This document shows, piece after piece, positions 26,131-35,292 of a stretch of 60,058 bases of DNA. Below the pieces are notes generated by a model. The model had not been told where the DNA came from, ran no database searches, and saw nothing but the letters and a program-made list of their open reading frames with translations. Source of the DNA: Phenylobacterium sp. (GTDB taxonomy: Bacteria; Pseudomonadota; Alphaproteobacteria; Caulobacterales; Caulobacteraceae). The position numbers were made by a program, and so were the translations under genes. The DNA is taken from the NCBI RefSeq assembly GCF_024508875.1, contig NZ_JANINU010000021.1:1-60058 (forward strand), read 5' to 3'. Position 1 is the first letter of the stretch. Each line of letters starts with the position of its first letter.

Positions 26131-26583
26131 ATGCGACGCATGGCCTGCGGCCGGTGGTCGCGACAACGGGGAGATTGCGCCATTCCGCTCGCCGAATTCA
26201 TCGACCTGCCGGTGGTGGCGGACCCTCGGGGAAATCTCTGCTTCATCGAGTCGGGCCAGCACGTGCCCTTCGAGATCAAGCGCGTCTACTACCTCTACGA
26301 CGTGCCCAGCCAATCGGCCCGCGCGGGCCACGCCCACTATGATCTGCACCAGTTGCTGATCCCGCTGTCGGGCAGCTTCGACGTGCGCCTGCACGACGGC
26401 CAGCGCGAGGAGCGGGTGACGCTGAACCGTCCGAACCGCGGCCTGCACATCGGGCCGGGTACCTGGCGCGACATCGACAACTTCTCGTCAGGCGGTGTTT
26501 GCCTCGTGCTGGCCTCCGAGCACTATTCCGAGGCCGACTATATTCGCGACTTCGACGACTTCCTGCGGATCCGCAACGGATGA
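26131..26583 (+). CDS. fdtA: FdtA/QdtA-like dTDP-4-keto-6-deoxyhexose 3,4-ketoisomerase
   Basis: This small cupin-fold isomerase converts dTDP-4-keto-6-deoxyglucose to a 3-keto sugar. Hallmarks are RGNLCFIES, FEIKRVYYLYDVP, RAGHAHYDLHQLLIPLSGSFDV (with the catalytic-type histidines) and SGGVCLVLASEHYSEADYIRDFDDFL. Homologues begin close to the residue encoded at 26182. In-frame ATGs at 26131 and 26140 add about 15 unusual residues and lack a ribosome site, whereas GGGGAG lies 8 nt before an ATT codon at 26182, a possible rare start. Its stop overlaps the transaminase start by 4 nt. Confidence 0.87.
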   Translation: MRRMACGRWSRQRGDCAIPLAEFIDLPVVADPRGNLCFIESGQHVPFEIKRVYYLYDVPSQSARAGHAHYDLHQLLIPLSGSFDVRLHDGQREERVTLNRPNRGLHIGPGTWRDIDNFSSGGVCLVLASEHYSEADYIRDFDDFLRIRNG

Positions 26584-27671
26584 AGTTCTTCGACCTCGGG
26601 CTGGGTGACCCGACCCTGCGGGCGGCCATGGACGCCGGCTACCGGCGGGTGATGGACCGCGGCTGGGCGATCCTGGGCCCCGAGCTGGAGGCCTTCGAGG
26701 CCGAGTTCGCGGCCTATTGCGGCGCCGGCCACGCGGTGGGCGTGGGCAACGGGCTCGACGCTCTCGTTCTGGCCTTGCGCGCGGCGGGGATCACGCCCGG
26801 CGCCGAGGTGATTGTCCCCTCCCATACCTTCGCCGCCACCTGGCTGGCAGTCGAGGCCGTGGGCGCGACCATCGTGCCGGTCGAACCCGACCCGACCACC
26901 TATGTGCTGACGGCCGAGGCGGTCGCCGCCGCCGTCACCGCGCGGACCGCGGCCATTATCCCGGTCTCGCTCTACGGCCACCCGGTGGACATGCCGCCGC
27001 TCATGGAGCTGGCGGCGCGCCATCGCCTGTTCGTCCTGGAGGACGCGGCCCAGAGCCACGGCGCGCTCTGCCACGGACGGCGGACAGGCGTCCTGGCGCA
27101 CGCCACGGCGTTCAGCTTCTATCCGACCAAGAACCTCGGCGCGGTGGGCGACGCCGGCGCCGTAACCACGTCCGATGACGTCCTGGCCGAGCGGCTGCGG
27201 ATGCTGCGCAACTACGGCTCGCGCCAGAAATATGTCCACGAGGTCCCGGGCGTGAACTCGCGGCTCGACGAACTCCAGGCGGCGTTCCTGCGCGCGCGTC
27301 TCGAACGCCTGGACGAGACGAACGATCGGCGCCGTGAGCGGGCCGGCCGCTACGGTGAGCGCCTGCGCGGCGCCCGCGCCCTCACCCTCCCGACCGAGGC
27401 GAACTGGGCGCGGCACGTCTACCATCTCTATGTGGTCCGCACGGCCGAACGCGCCACGCTGCAGGCCCGCCTGGCAGACCGGGGCGTCGAGACCCTGATC
27501 CACTATCCGACCGCCTGCCACCTCCAGCCGGCCTTCGCCCACCTCGGCTACGGCCGCGGCGACTTCCCGATCGCCGAGGCGCTGGCCGACGAGGTGCTAT
27601 CCCTGCCGCTCTGGCCCGGCATGGCCCTGGAAGACGTCGACACTGTCGCCGCGGCGATCCTCGACGGCTGA
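26580..27671 (+). CDS. fdtB: FdtB-like dTDP-3-amino-3,6-dideoxyhexose transaminase
   Basis: This predicted 363-residue DegT-family PLP enzyme aminates the 3-keto sugar made by the FdtA-like enzyme. The Schiff-base lysine is Lys184 in SFYPTKNLGAVGDAG, with Asp155 and Gln158 (EDAAQSHGA). The start ATG 26580 forms an ATGA overlap with the fdtA stop. QdtB and FdtB are hard to separate, so the product could be a Fuc3N- or Qui3N-type sugar. The glucose-1-phosphate thymidylyltransferase and dehydratase needed upstream are not in this window. Confidence 0.87.
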   Translation: MKFFDLGLGDPTLRAAMDAGYRRVMDRGWAILGPELEAFEAEFAAYCGAGHAVGVGNGLDALVLALRAAGITPGAEVIVPSHTFAATWLAVEAVGATIVPVEPDPTTYVLTAEAVAAAVTARTAAIIPVSLYGHPVDMPPLMELAARHRLFVLEDAAQSHGALCHGRRTGVLAHATAFSFYPTKNLGAVGDAGAVTTSDDVLAERLRMLRNYGSRQKYVHEVPGVNSRLDELQAAFLRARLERLDETNDRRRERAGRYGERLRGARALTLPTEANWARHVYHLYVVRTAERATLQARLADRGVETLIHYPTACHLQPAFAHLGYGRGDFPIAEALADEVLSLPLWPGMALEDVDTVAAAILDG

Positions 27672-27682
27672 GGCTTATGCCA

Positions 27683-27714
27683 CCTCCTCTCCACCCGCGA
27701 AGCGAGAGGGGAGA
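27683..27714. repeat. Hairpin repeat copy related to the element at 37025
   Basis: These 32 bp match 37025-37056 at 31 of 32 positions, with one A/C difference. The sequence is a C/T-rich arm, a GCGAAGC centre and a G/A-rich arm and can fold. It lies in a 129-nt intergenic space between two converging genes, where it could help end transcription. Confidence 0.6.
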
Positions 27715-27800
27715 CGAAACGGAAGCGCAGACGCCTTCGGACCGCCCGTCGCCGACCCTCGGAACGTCCGCGTCGCGCGGGCGGTGAAGGCTCGTTCCGG

Positions 27801-29339
27801 CTAGAGCCGCGCCAGCACAGCCGCGTTCAGCTCCTCGCGGCGTTCCCAGAGGTCGCGGTACCAGGCCAGGCGCTCGCGCACCTGGTCGGCGAACATCCGC
27901 TGGTCGCGAACGTAGGTCCAGGCGACCCGGGCCATCTCGCGGCGGGCGACGTCGTCGGCCAGGGCGTCGGCCAGCAGGCGCGCCCAGTCCTCTGTCCGCT
28001 CGGCGATCAGCCCGTTCTCGCCGTGCCGGATGACGCCGCCATAGACCGCCCGTGAGGCGATGGTCAGTACGCCTCGCGAGGCGGCGTCGAGGAACTTGGC
28101 GTCGCTCTTCGCCGCGTTGAACTCGTTGTCCTCGATCGGGGAGAGCAAGATCGAACAGCCGCCCATCAGTCGAAGATATTCCTCGTAGGAGACGAGGTCG
28201 AAGTAGCGCTTGCGCGAGGTCGGGATGGCGTCGAACACCGCCCGGTCGCCCACGACGACGAACTCCACGCCGGGGAACCGTGCGATGGCCGGCCCCAGCG
28301 AGCGCGCCATCTCCACCGCGTGGTCCCCCCGCTGGATGGCGCCGTAGAAGACCCGCTTGGGCAGGTTCTCGGGGAACGGCTCCAGTCGGAACACCGCATT
28401 GGAGAAGCTGCGGGTCTCGGGGTTCAGCTCGCGGAACAGCCCCTCCAGCAGTGGGGTGGATGTCTGCACCGCGTGGACGGCCGAGAATCGAACCCAGTCG
28501 GCTTCGACCATTTCCCGGCCGCCGGTCATGGCGGCGAGGGTGGGGTGGTCGTCGAATTCCACGACCGACACCCAGCCGTCCCGCACCCAGTCGCGGATCG
28601 ACTGCTTCCAGCCCTCGATGCTCTTCGGCGGGGCCGGACGCTGGATGATCACCACCTTCGGCGTGTCCCTCGCCGCGGGCTCCAGTCGTCCCGGCGGCCG
28701 CACGTGCTGTGTCAGCAGTCCCGGCTCCGAGCGCAGGGCCGCAGCCGGCAACCGGGTGCGGATGTCCATCATCAACGGAACGAAGGAAAACATCGCGAGC
28801 TGCATGCTCGCCGGGCCCCCGAGCCGCGTCGCCACCACGATGACGGGTTCGGTCGTGGGCGCCGGCAAGCCTCCCGCGGCCCAAGCCGACGTGAGCTCGC
28901 GGCGGATGTCGTCGAAGTAGCCGTAGGTCTTGGGATCTGGCGTCTGCGGGTCGAGCGGCTGGAGGTGCCGCACCTCGAAGCCGTGGTTCACGAGGGCGTT
29001 CAGAAGCCCGTTGGGGTCGGTGGTCCCGGCGGGCATCGCGGTGGTCACGACCTCGGTCGCCGCCAGGAGCGAGGCGGCGTCGGGCAGGATCAGCAGGCCC
29101 GCAAGGTCGTCCGCGGCCAGCGCCTCCACCGGTGAGGCGTTGCCCGCTTCGAGCACCACGTCGCAGCGTGGGTTGCGCCCCAGGCAGGCGTCGGCGAACG
29201 CCACGCCCGCAGCCCCCAGATAACGGATCCGCCGCGCCGCCACAGGCGTACGCGCAAGAACGCCCTGCTGGACAGCATCCATCCACCGCGGCTTCGCGGC
29301 CCGGCTCGCCCCCATCCTGAATTCCACTTCGCGTCCCAC
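27801..29339 (-). CDS. Glycosyltransferase, GT4-like with long N-terminal domain
   Basis: This is a protein of up to 512 residues. The C-terminal half has GT-B features: RVFYGAIQRGDHAVEMARSL, FPGVEFVVVGDR, EEYLRLMGGCSILLSPIEDNEFNAAKSDAKFLDAASRGVLTIAS, then HGENGLIAE. The N-terminal 200 residues are not familiar. The same layout occurs in glycosyltransferases attached to O-antigen or flagellin-modification clusters. Start options are GTG 29339 or ATG 29315. It is divergent from the GT4 gene at 29384 with a 44-nt spacer. Confidence 0.75.
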   Translation of the reverse strand: MGREVEFRMGASRAAKPRWMDAVQQGVLARTPVAARRIRYLGAAGVAFADACLGRNPRCDVVLEAGNASPVEALAADDLAGLLILPDAASLLAATEVVTTAMPAGTTDPNGLLNALVNHGFEVRHLQPLDPQTPDPKTYGYFDDIRRELTSAWAAGGLPAPTTEPVIVVATRLGGPASMQLAMFSFVPLMMDIRTRLPAAALRSEPGLLTQHVRPPGRLEPAARDTPKVVIIQRPAPPKSIEGWKQSIRDWVRDGWVSVVEFDDHPTLAAMTGGREMVEADWVRFSAVHAVQTSTPLLEGLFRELNPETRSFSNAVFRLEPFPENLPKRVFYGAIQRGDHAVEMARSLGPAIARFPGVEFVVVGDRAVFDAIPTSRKRYFDLVSYEEYLRLMGGCSILLSPIEDNEFNAAKSDAKFLDAASRGVLTIASRAVYGGVIRHGENGLIAERTEDWARLLADALADDVARREMARVAWTYVRDQRMFADQVRERLAWYRDLWERREELNAAVLARL

Positions 29340-29383
29340 GACTTGCCTAGCCGCTTCGGCGCGCCGGGGAAACCCGTGGCGGC

Positions 29384-31129
29384 ATGACGTCTCGACGACT
29401 TTGCGGAACAGGCTCTATGACTGGGGCGATGAGCGCCGAGCGGACCGATCCCGACACGCCACGCGGCGGGCTGGCCATCTTCCATCCCACCGGCGAGACC
29501 CGGCTCCATCGCAATCCGTTCGGCAAAGACGTGGCGAACCTCCAGCTCTGGCAGGCGCTGGTGCGGCACGGGGGATTCCCGCGGGTCGATGTGCAGACGG
29601 TGCAGATCGTCGGCCAGGACGAGGTCGCGCAGGGTCTTCTGGCCGGGTCGGATTCGCCCACCGAGGTCACCACCTCGTTGAGGATCATCTCGAGTTCCGC
29701 CAGCGAACTCGGCGCCCTGATCCGCGGCCTCCCGGATATCGCTGGCCTCGCCTGGTCGCGGCGCAGGCGAGCGTCCGATCGCGCCTACAGCCTGATCGGC
29801 GTGATCCATACCCTGGCGCCGCCGGCCGTCCGCCAGATGATCGCGGCGACTTCGACGGCGCCGGTCCATCCGTGGGACGCGCTGATCTGCACCTCGCCGG
29901 CGGTTCGCGACGCCGTCGAGGCGCTGTTCGGCGACTGGGAGGCGCACCTGGCCGAGCGCACCGGCGGGCAGGCGCCGCCCCGGCCAATGCTGCCGATGAT
30001 CCCGTTGGGCGTGGACGCCGCCGCCCTCGCCGCCAGCGCCGAACGGGCCGGGGCGAGGGCGCGCGCGAGGGCGCCGTTCGGCCTGTCGGAGGACGAGGCG
30101 CTGATCCTCTGGGTCGGGCGGCTGTCCTACTACGAGAAGGCGTTTCCGCAGCCCATGTTCCGGGCTGTTCAACAGGCGGCCGCCGCCACGGGCGTCCGGA
30201 CCGCCTTCGTGATGGCCGGCTGGTTTCCGGAGGCGGGTGAGCAGCGCCTCTACGAACAGGCCGCACGGGCGTATGCGCCTGGGGTCGACGTCCATTTCGT
30301 CGACGGCAACGACCGTGAACGCCTTGCCGACCTCTGGGCCGGGGCCGACATCTTCCTGTCGCTCGTCGACAACATTCAGGAGACCTTCGGCATCACCCCG
30401 CTGGAGGCCATGGCCAGCGGTCTGCCGGTGGTGGCCAGCGACTGGGATGGCTACCGCGCCACCGTTCGCCACGGGATCGACGGGTTCCTGGTCCCCACGC
30501 TCGGCGGGCCGCCCGGCGGCGGCCTCGGCGCGGCGCTGCTCGAATGGCACACGATCGACGCGCGCTCCTACCAGAATTACGTGGGCTCGGTGGCGCAGCA
30601 CACCGCGGTTCATGTGGGCCACGCAGGCGAGGCCATCGCCGAGCTGATCCGGTCGCCGGACTTGCGCCGGCGGATGGGGCGGGCCGGACAGGCGCGGGTG
30701 CGAGAGCTCTACGACTGGCCGGTCGTCGCCCGCCAGATCCACGCGTTGACGGACGAGCTGGCGGCGATCCGCGCGGCCTCCGCCGATCCGCCCAGCGGGC
30801 GTCCGGACCCGGTAGGGGGCGACCCGTTCCATGCCTTCGCCGGCTTCGCGTCGGACGTCCTCGCGCTTGAGACCCGGCTGACGGCGGCGCCGGGCGCCAC
30901 CGCCACGGACATCGCCGAGGCCGGGCGGCTGGCGGCGCTGGACACGGCCTACGGCGAGTTCCGGGGTTCTCTTGCGCTTTGCGCCGAGGCGTTCCAGGCG
31001 CTCGCCGCCGCACCAAGCGGTCTGACCGTCCGGGAGGTCTTGCTTGCCTTCCCGGTGCAGAGGCGGCGTCCGCTCGAACTGGGGCTGGCCTGGATGGCCA
31101 AGTGCGGCTTCGTCGACTGGCTGACTTAA
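29384..31129 (+). CDS. GT4-family glycosyltransferase with C-terminal appendage
   Basis: This protein has up to 581 residues. The GT-B core includes ILWVGRLSYYEK, HFVDGNDRERLADLWAGADIFLSLVDNIQETFGITPLEAMASGLPVVASDWDGYRATVRHGIDGFLVPT, with the EX7E-type segment E-T-F-G-I-T-P-L-E. A conserved C-terminal extra domain of about 110 residues starts at GDPFHAFAGFASDVL. It is a clear paralogue of the gene at 53276, sharing both the core and this extra domain. The start could also be ATG 29417 or 29429. Donor and acceptor are unknown. Confidence 0.83.
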   Translation: MTSRRLCGTGSMTGAMSAERTDPDTPRGGLAIFHPTGETRLHRNPFGKDVANLQLWQALVRHGGFPRVDVQTVQIVGQDEVAQGLLAGSDSPTEVTTSLRIISSSASELGALIRGLPDIAGLAWSRRRRASDRAYSLIGVIHTLAPPAVRQMIAATSTAPVHPWDALICTSPAVRDAVEALFGDWEAHLAERTGGQAPPRPMLPMIPLGVDAAALAASAERAGARARARAPFGLSEDEALILWVGRLSYYEKAFPQPMFRAVQQAAAATGVRTAFVMAGWFPEAGEQRLYEQAARAYAPGVDVHFVDGNDRERLADLWAGADIFLSLVDNIQETFGITPLEAMASGLPVVASDWDGYRATVRHGIDGFLVPTLGGPPGGGLGAALLEWHTIDARSYQNYVGSVAQHTAVHVGHAGEAIAELIRSPDLRRRMGRAGQARVRELYDWPVVARQIHALTDELAAIRAASADPPSGRPDPVGGDPFHAFAGFASDVLALETRLTAAPGATATDIAEAGRLAALDTAYGEFRGSLALCAEAFQALAAAPSGLTVREVLLAFPVQRRRPLELGLAWMAKCGFVDWLT

Positions 31130-31207
31130 GCCTGCATCCAACCGCCAAGTTCGGCGTTTCCACCCCCGAGCCGGACGAGGGAACGGCTCACGGATGGAGG
31201 AGAGACT

Positions 31208-31585
31208 ATGCGGACGATCGCGATGATCGCCGGCTTGGCTATTGCCGTGGCCGCCGTTCCCGCCGCCTCGCAGGCGGCCTGTCAGAAGCGCACCAACGGC
31301 ACCGTGATCGGCGCCCTGGGCGGGGCCCTGCTGGGCAGCGCCGTCGCCGGCCGCGGCGACCGCACCGAGGGCGCGCTGATCGGTGGCGCGGCGGGCGGTC
31401 TGGTGGGCAACCAGGTCAGCAAGTGCCGCTCCAAGAGCTACACCAGCACGCGCTACCGCACGCGCAGCTACGACCGCGCGTCCTACGACCGGCCGCGGTA
31501 TGCGGAAAGCTGCCGCATGGAGACGCGCGCCTACTACGACGCCTACGGCCAGCGCGTGTACCAGCCGACCCGGGTCTGCCGCTAA
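31208..31585 (+). CDS. Glycine-zipper 2TM-domain envelope protein
   Basis: This 125-residue exported protein has a signal peptide (about 1-23, ending SQAA) and a glycine zipper (about 32-68; GTVIGALGGALLGSAVAG, EGALIGGAAGGLVGNQV). The C-terminal half is rich in tyrosine, arginine and serine and has two cysteines. Relatives are small outer-membrane or periplasmic proteins of the 17-kDa antigen/SlyB type. GGAGGAGAG lies just before the ATG. It is followed by a lipoprotein gene after 3 nt. Confidence 0.8.
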   Translation: MRTIAMIAGLAIAVAAVPAASQAACQKRTNGTVIGALGGALLGSAVAGRGDRTEGALIGGAAGGLVGNQVSKCRSKSYTSTRYRTRSYDRASYDRPRYAESCRMETRAYYDAYGQRVYQPTRVCR

Positions 31586-31588
31586 GCC

Positions 31589-32047
31589 ATGCTGCGCCAT
31601 GCCCTGATCGTCGCCGTCGCCTGCGCGGGCCTCGCCGCCTGCTCGGGCGACCGTCGGCCCGTCGCGGGCGTCTGCAAGCCCTTCCCGGCCGCCAATGCCG
31701 CGCCTGCGGCGGACGGCGCCGCGGGGGTGGAGGACTGCCTGCACCGCTGGGCGTACACGCTGGCCGGAGGGCCGGACGAGGCAGCCTCGGTCGCCGACGC
31801 GACGGTAGCGGCCTGCACCGCCCCGCTCAGCCGCTGGAACCAGCAGAGCCTGGCCGCCGCCGCGAGCGAAGCGGGAGCCCCTCAGGACGCCACCAGCCTG
31901 CTGACCGGCGAGCCCACCAATCCGATCGCCGAGCACCGCAACTTCGCCGCCGACCGGGCCCTCTTCTACGTGGCCCAGGCGCGCGCCGGAAACTGCAAGC
32001 CGCCGCCGCGCCGCGAGGGCGCGCCGATGGTCGTTCCGGACAAGTGA
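31589..32047 (+). CDS. Small lipoprotein of unknown function
   Basis: This 152-residue protein has a lipoprotein signal peptide with lipobox LAAC at residues 15-18, so Cys18 should be lipidated. The mature protein contains four more cysteines (CKPF, EDCLHRW, AACTAPL, NCKPPP), suggesting two disulfides in the periplasm. No known domain is recognised. It starts 3 nt after the glycine-zipper gene and probably shares its transcript. Confidence 0.72.
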   Translation: MLRHALIVAVACAGLAACSGDRRPVAGVCKPFPAANAAPAADGAAGVEDCLHRWAYTLAGGPDEAASVADATVAACTAPLSRWNQQSLAAAASEAGAPQDATSLLTGEPTNPIAEHRNFAADRALFYVAQARAGNCKPPPRREGAPMVVPDK

Positions 32048-32081
32048 TGGAGAGGGCGCGCCTGCCGGCGCGCCCGGCTCC

Positions 32082-32483
32082 TCAACGCAGCGAGTCCGGC
32101 ACAATGCCGCCGTTGTCCGCCAGCTTCCGCATCACCGCCTTGTGCAGCCACATGTTCATGGTCGCGCTGTCTTCGGTGTCGCCCGAGTAGCCCAGTTCGG
32201 CCGCCAGCGCCTTGCGGTTGGCGAGGCTGGAGTCGATCGACAGCAGCTTCAGCAGATCCACGATCGATTGCCGCCAGTTGAGCGTCTGGCCGTTGTCGCG
32301 CGCCATGACGTCCAGGACCGCTTCCACATCGACCGCTGGGGCGGGCTCGGCCGGCGTGGCCGCGGCGGCGGGCGCCGCCTGCGCCTGCGGCTGTGGGGCG
32401 GGCTGGCTTGGGGCCGCCTGGGGCGCCGCCGTCGCCTTCGGGTGGTGGAAGATCTTCGAGAGGATGTCGCCGAATACGCTCAT
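32082..32483 (-). CDS. DUF3597-family protein
   Basis: This 133-residue protein has an N-terminus MSVFGDILSKIF, a linker of alanine, proline and glutamine (about 18-50), and a C-terminal alpha-helical domain (about 52-133) with VDVEAVLD, NWRQSIVDLLKLLSIDSSL, AAELGYSGDTEDSATMNMWLHKAVM. This matches the DUF3597 pattern, with weak resemblance to LysM-adjacent helical domains. The function is unknown. It lies downstream of the ABC exporter ATPase on the same strand, 61 nt away. Confidence 0.8.
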   Translation of the reverse strand: MSVFGDILSKIFHHPKATAAPQAAPSQPAPQPQAQAAPAAAATPAEPAPAVDVEAVLDVMARDNGQTLNWRQSIVDLLKLLSIDSSLANRKALAAELGYSGDTEDSATMNMWLHKAVMRKLADNGGIVPDSLR

Positions 32484-32544
32484 GTCGCCTCCTGGTTGGG
32501 GAGGGCAGAACGCTGTCGGCCGCGGTTGGATGCGCGCGCGCCGC

Positions 32545-33291
32545 TCAGCTCTTGAGGAGCTCGTCCACCTTGCGGATGTCGACGATCTCGGAGGCCACGC
32601 CGCCTTCCAGCTTCATCACCTTGTTGCAGTAGAGCTTGAGCAGCGGCGCCTCGTGCGTCGCCAGCACCAGGATCCCCGCCCGCTCCACCAGCTTCAGCAG
32701 CCGCTTGTGGGCCAGCTTCTGGAACTCGGCGTCGCCCACGGCGATCCATTCGTCCATCAGCAGCACGTCGCACTCGACCGCCGTCGCCGCCGCGAAGGCG
32801 AGGCGCCCCTGCATCCCCGCCGAATAGGTCTTCACCGGCATCGACAGGAACGGCCCCAGCCCCGTGAACTCGGCGATCTCGTCCATGCGGGCGTCGATCT
32901 CCTTCGTCGACAGCCCGCCGATCCGGCAGCGCAGGCGGATGTTCTCGTAGCCCGTCGCCGACGGGTCGATGCCGAGGCCCAGGTCCAGCAACGAGGCGAT
33001 TCGCCCGTGCACCTCGATCGAGCCCTCGTCCGGCTCGTACGCGCCGGACAGCGCCCGCAGCAGCGTCGTCTTGCCCGAGCCGTTGTGGCCGATCAGACCC
33101 AGCCGGTCGCCGGCTTTGAGCTGCAGGTTCACGTTGGCCAGGGCGGTGACGTCCGTGACGCCGGCGTGCCGGCCCAGGGCGCCGCCGACGGCCACGGCCC
33201 GGGCCAGCGCCTTCTTCAGCGACTTGGCGTCCGCCCCGTACACCGGGAACCGGATCGTCAGGTCGGTGCAGGTGATCGACGCTGCCGTCAC
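32545..33291 (-). CDS. ABC transporter ATP-binding protein, polysaccharide export (Wzt/KpsT-like)
   Basis: This predicted 248-residue ATPase drives export of a lipid-linked polysaccharide. The Walker A GHNGSGKT is at 68-75, signature YSAGMQGRLAFA at 156-167 and Walker B VLLMDE at 176-181. The YENIRLRC segment is typical of the O-antigen/teichoic acid exporter class. It lacks the C-terminal carbohydrate-recognition domain of O9a-type Wzt. A GTG start at 33291 overlaps the permease stop (GTGA). Confidence 0.9.
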   Translation of the reverse strand: MTAASITCTDLTIRFPVYGADAKSLKKALARAVAVGGALGRHAGVTDVTALANVNLQLKAGDRLGLIGHNGSGKTTLLRALSGAYEPDEGSIEVHGRIASLLDLGLGIDPSATGYENIRLRCRIGGLSTKEIDARMDEIAEFTGLGPFLSMPVKTYSAGMQGRLAFAAATAVECDVLLMDEWIAVGDAEFQKLAHKRLLKLVERAGILVLATHEAPLLKLYCNKVMKLEGGVASEIVDIRKVDELLKS

Positions 33292-34121
33292 AGGTAGTGC
33301 ACCAGACGCCGGCGGGTGTTGGCGAACGCCACGAACGTCACCGCCCAACCGGCGAGGGCCATGGCGACCAGCACGACGTAGGTGTGCCCGGCCACCGTCT
33401 GGCCCAGCAGCGGCGCGCGCACCGCCTGCAGCAGGTGGTAGAAGGGGTTAAGGTCGAGGATCGCCTGGTGCTTGCCGAAGCGGTCGGGCAGCCAGAACAC
33501 CGGCGTCATGAAGATCGCGAACTGCATGATCGACACCACGATCTGCGGGATGTCGCGGAAGCGGGCCGAGGCGATGGCCGCCAGCAGCGACATCCAGCTC
33601 GCGTTCAGCAGCATCAGCACGACGCCCACCAGCGCCAGCGGCACGTTCGCCACCTTCCACTGGCCGTAGAACGCCAGCATGCCGACCACGATCACCAGGT
33701 GGTGGCCGAGGTTGATCAGGTTCCGGAAGACCGTGCGCCAGACGAAGGTGAACATCGGCAGGCTGGTCTGCGAGAGGATTCCCGAGGCGAGCACGAACGT
33801 CTCGCACCCCTCGTTCACCGTGCCGGTCATCACGCCGAAGAACACGATCCCCAGCGCCACGTACGGCAGGAACTCGTTCAGCGGCAGCTTGAAGAGGCCG
33901 GCGTAGAGGAAGCCGATCCCCAGCACCATCAGGCCCATGGACAGGGTGATCCAGAACGGCCCCAGCACCGAGCCGCGATAGCGCGAGGCCACGTCGTGCC
34001 AGGCCAGCGACCACGACAGGCCCAGGCGCCCCAGCGAGGTCACCAGGTCCCGTGTCGCCATCTGGAACTGGAAGCGCGCGCCGCGCTGTCCGGTCCGCAG
34101 CATGTGGGTGGCGGTCTGCAA
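33288..34121 (-). CDS. ABC transporter permease, polysaccharide export (Wzm/KpsM-like)
   Basis: This 277-residue ABC-2 type permease has about six membrane segments. The N-terminal amphipathic signature LAWHDVASRYRGSVLGPFWITLSMG is diagnostic of Wzm/TagG/KpsM transporters. It forms the channel for the ATPase encoded next to it. The start is unclear: TTG 34121, ATG 34103 or ATG 34061, none with a good ribosome site. It is divergent from the GT2 gene at 34240. Confidence 0.9.
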   Translation of the reverse strand: MQTATHMLRTGQRGARFQFQMATRDLVTSLGRLGLSWSLAWHDVASRYRGSVLGPFWITLSMGLMVLGIGFLYAGLFKLPLNEFLPYVALGIVFFGVMTGTVNEGCETFVLASGILSQTSLPMFTFVWRTVFRNLINLGHHLVIVVGMLAFYGQWKVANVPLALVGVVLMLLNASWMSLLAAIASARFRDIPQIVVSIMQFAIFMTPVFWLPDRFGKHQAILDLNPFYHLLQAVRAPLLGQTVAGHTYVVLVAMALAGWAVTFVAFANTRRRLVHYL

Positions 34122-34239
34122 AAGGGGGGGCCTCTCCGACAGAAGGCGGGGAGGTATCAGCCGGGGTTTCCCCGCGCAAGGAACGACGCCGGCCGCAGCG
34201 GCTTTGCCAGCCTGCGCGCTTCCGTGTTAGCCGGGCCGC

Positions 34240-35292
34240 GTGCCCTCCGTCGTGACCACGCCCCCGCTCGAACGCCTGCCCCGCGATCCCGCCCTGTCGC
34301 TGGAGGGCGCCGGCGTCTGGCTGGTCGTGCCCTGCTACAAGGTCACCGGCCACATCCTGCGGGTCATCAAGAAGACGCCCGCCTGGTTCGAGGGGATCGT
34401 CTGCGTGGACGACGCGTGCCCCGACAAGTCGGCCGACTTCATCGAGGCCAACAACACCGACCCCCGCGTCGTGGTGATCCGCCTCGCCAAGAACCAGGGC
34501 GTCGGCGGCGCCATGCTGGCCGGCTACGCCGAGGCGGCCCGCCGGGGCGCGCGCGTCCTGGTCAAGGTCGACGGCGACGACCAGATGGACCTGGGCTACG
34601 CCGCCCAGCTCGTCGCCCCGATCCTGCTGGGCGAGGCGGACTACGCCAAGGGCAACCGCTTCACCTCGATCAGCCACCTGACCACCATGCCGACGGTGCG
34701 GGTGCTGGGGAACGCTGCGCTCAGCTTCGCGGCCAAGGTCTCCACCGGCTACTGGAACATCTTCGACCCCACCAACGGCTACACCGCCCTGGAGGCCAAC
34801 GTCGCGCGGCTGGTGATGGAGAAGCGGATCTCCCGCCGGTTCTTCTTCGAGACCGACCTGCTCTACCACCTGGGCACCCTGCGCGCCGTGGTCCGCGACG
34901 TGCCGATGCCGGCCAAGTACGCCGACGAGGTCTCCAACATCCGCATCGGGGCCATCGTCGGCCCGTTCGCCCTCAAGCACCTGAAGAACTTCGCCCAGCG
35001 CGTGGTGGGCCAGTACTTCGTGCGCGACTTCAACGCCGCCAGCCTGGAGCTGCTGTTCGGCCTGTTCTTCACGCTGTTCGGCGTCGGCTACGCCCTCAGC
35101 TACCTGGCCAGCCGCGTGCCGGGCCAGGCGGCGTCGGCCGGCGTGGTCATGCTGGCCGCCCTGCCGGTGATCCTGGGCGCCCAGCTCCTGCTGCAGGCGA
35201 TGAACTTCGACGTGCTGAACGTGCCCAGCCGGCCCATCCACCCCTACCTCGCCGTCCTGCGCGAGCTCGAGACCGAGGAGGCCGAGGCATGA
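34240..35292 (+). CDS. GT2 polyprenyl-phosphate glycosyltransferase (DPM1/GtrB-like)
   Basis: This 350-residue membrane-bound GT-A enzyme probably makes an undecaprenyl-phosphate-linked sugar. It has WLVVPCYKVTGHI, VDDACPDKS, KNQGVGGAMLAGY and the DxD-like VKVDGDDQMD, followed by two C-terminal membrane segments (about 265-325). It starts with GTG. Its stop overlaps the small flippase-like gene by 4 nt, and that overlaps a GT-C enzyme, giving the classical synthesis, flipping and transfer trio. Confidence 0.87.
   Translation: MPSVVTTPPLERLPRDPALSLEGAGVWLVVPCYKVTGHILRVIKKTPAWFEGIVCVDDACPDKSADFIEANNTDPRVVVIRLAKNQGVGGAMLAGYAEAARRGARVLVKVDGDDQMDLGYAAQLVAPILLGEADYAKGNRFTSISHLTTMPTVRVLGNAALSFAAKVSTGYWNIFDPTNGYTALEANVARLVMEKRISRRFFFETDLLYHLGTLRAVVRDVPMPAKYADEVSNIRIGAIVGPFALKHLKNFAQRVVGQYFVRDFNAASLELLFGLFFTLFGVGYALSYLASRVPGQAASAGVVMLAALPVILGAQLLLQAMNFDVLNVPSRPIHPYLAVLRELETEEAEA

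Noticed and set aside
29090..32104. A 1004-codon minus-strand open frame
   Set aside because: It runs antisense to the GT4 gene at 29384 and through two small genes. It has arginine/glycine/alanine-rich shadow composition and joins unrelated regions; the plus-strand genes have clear domains.
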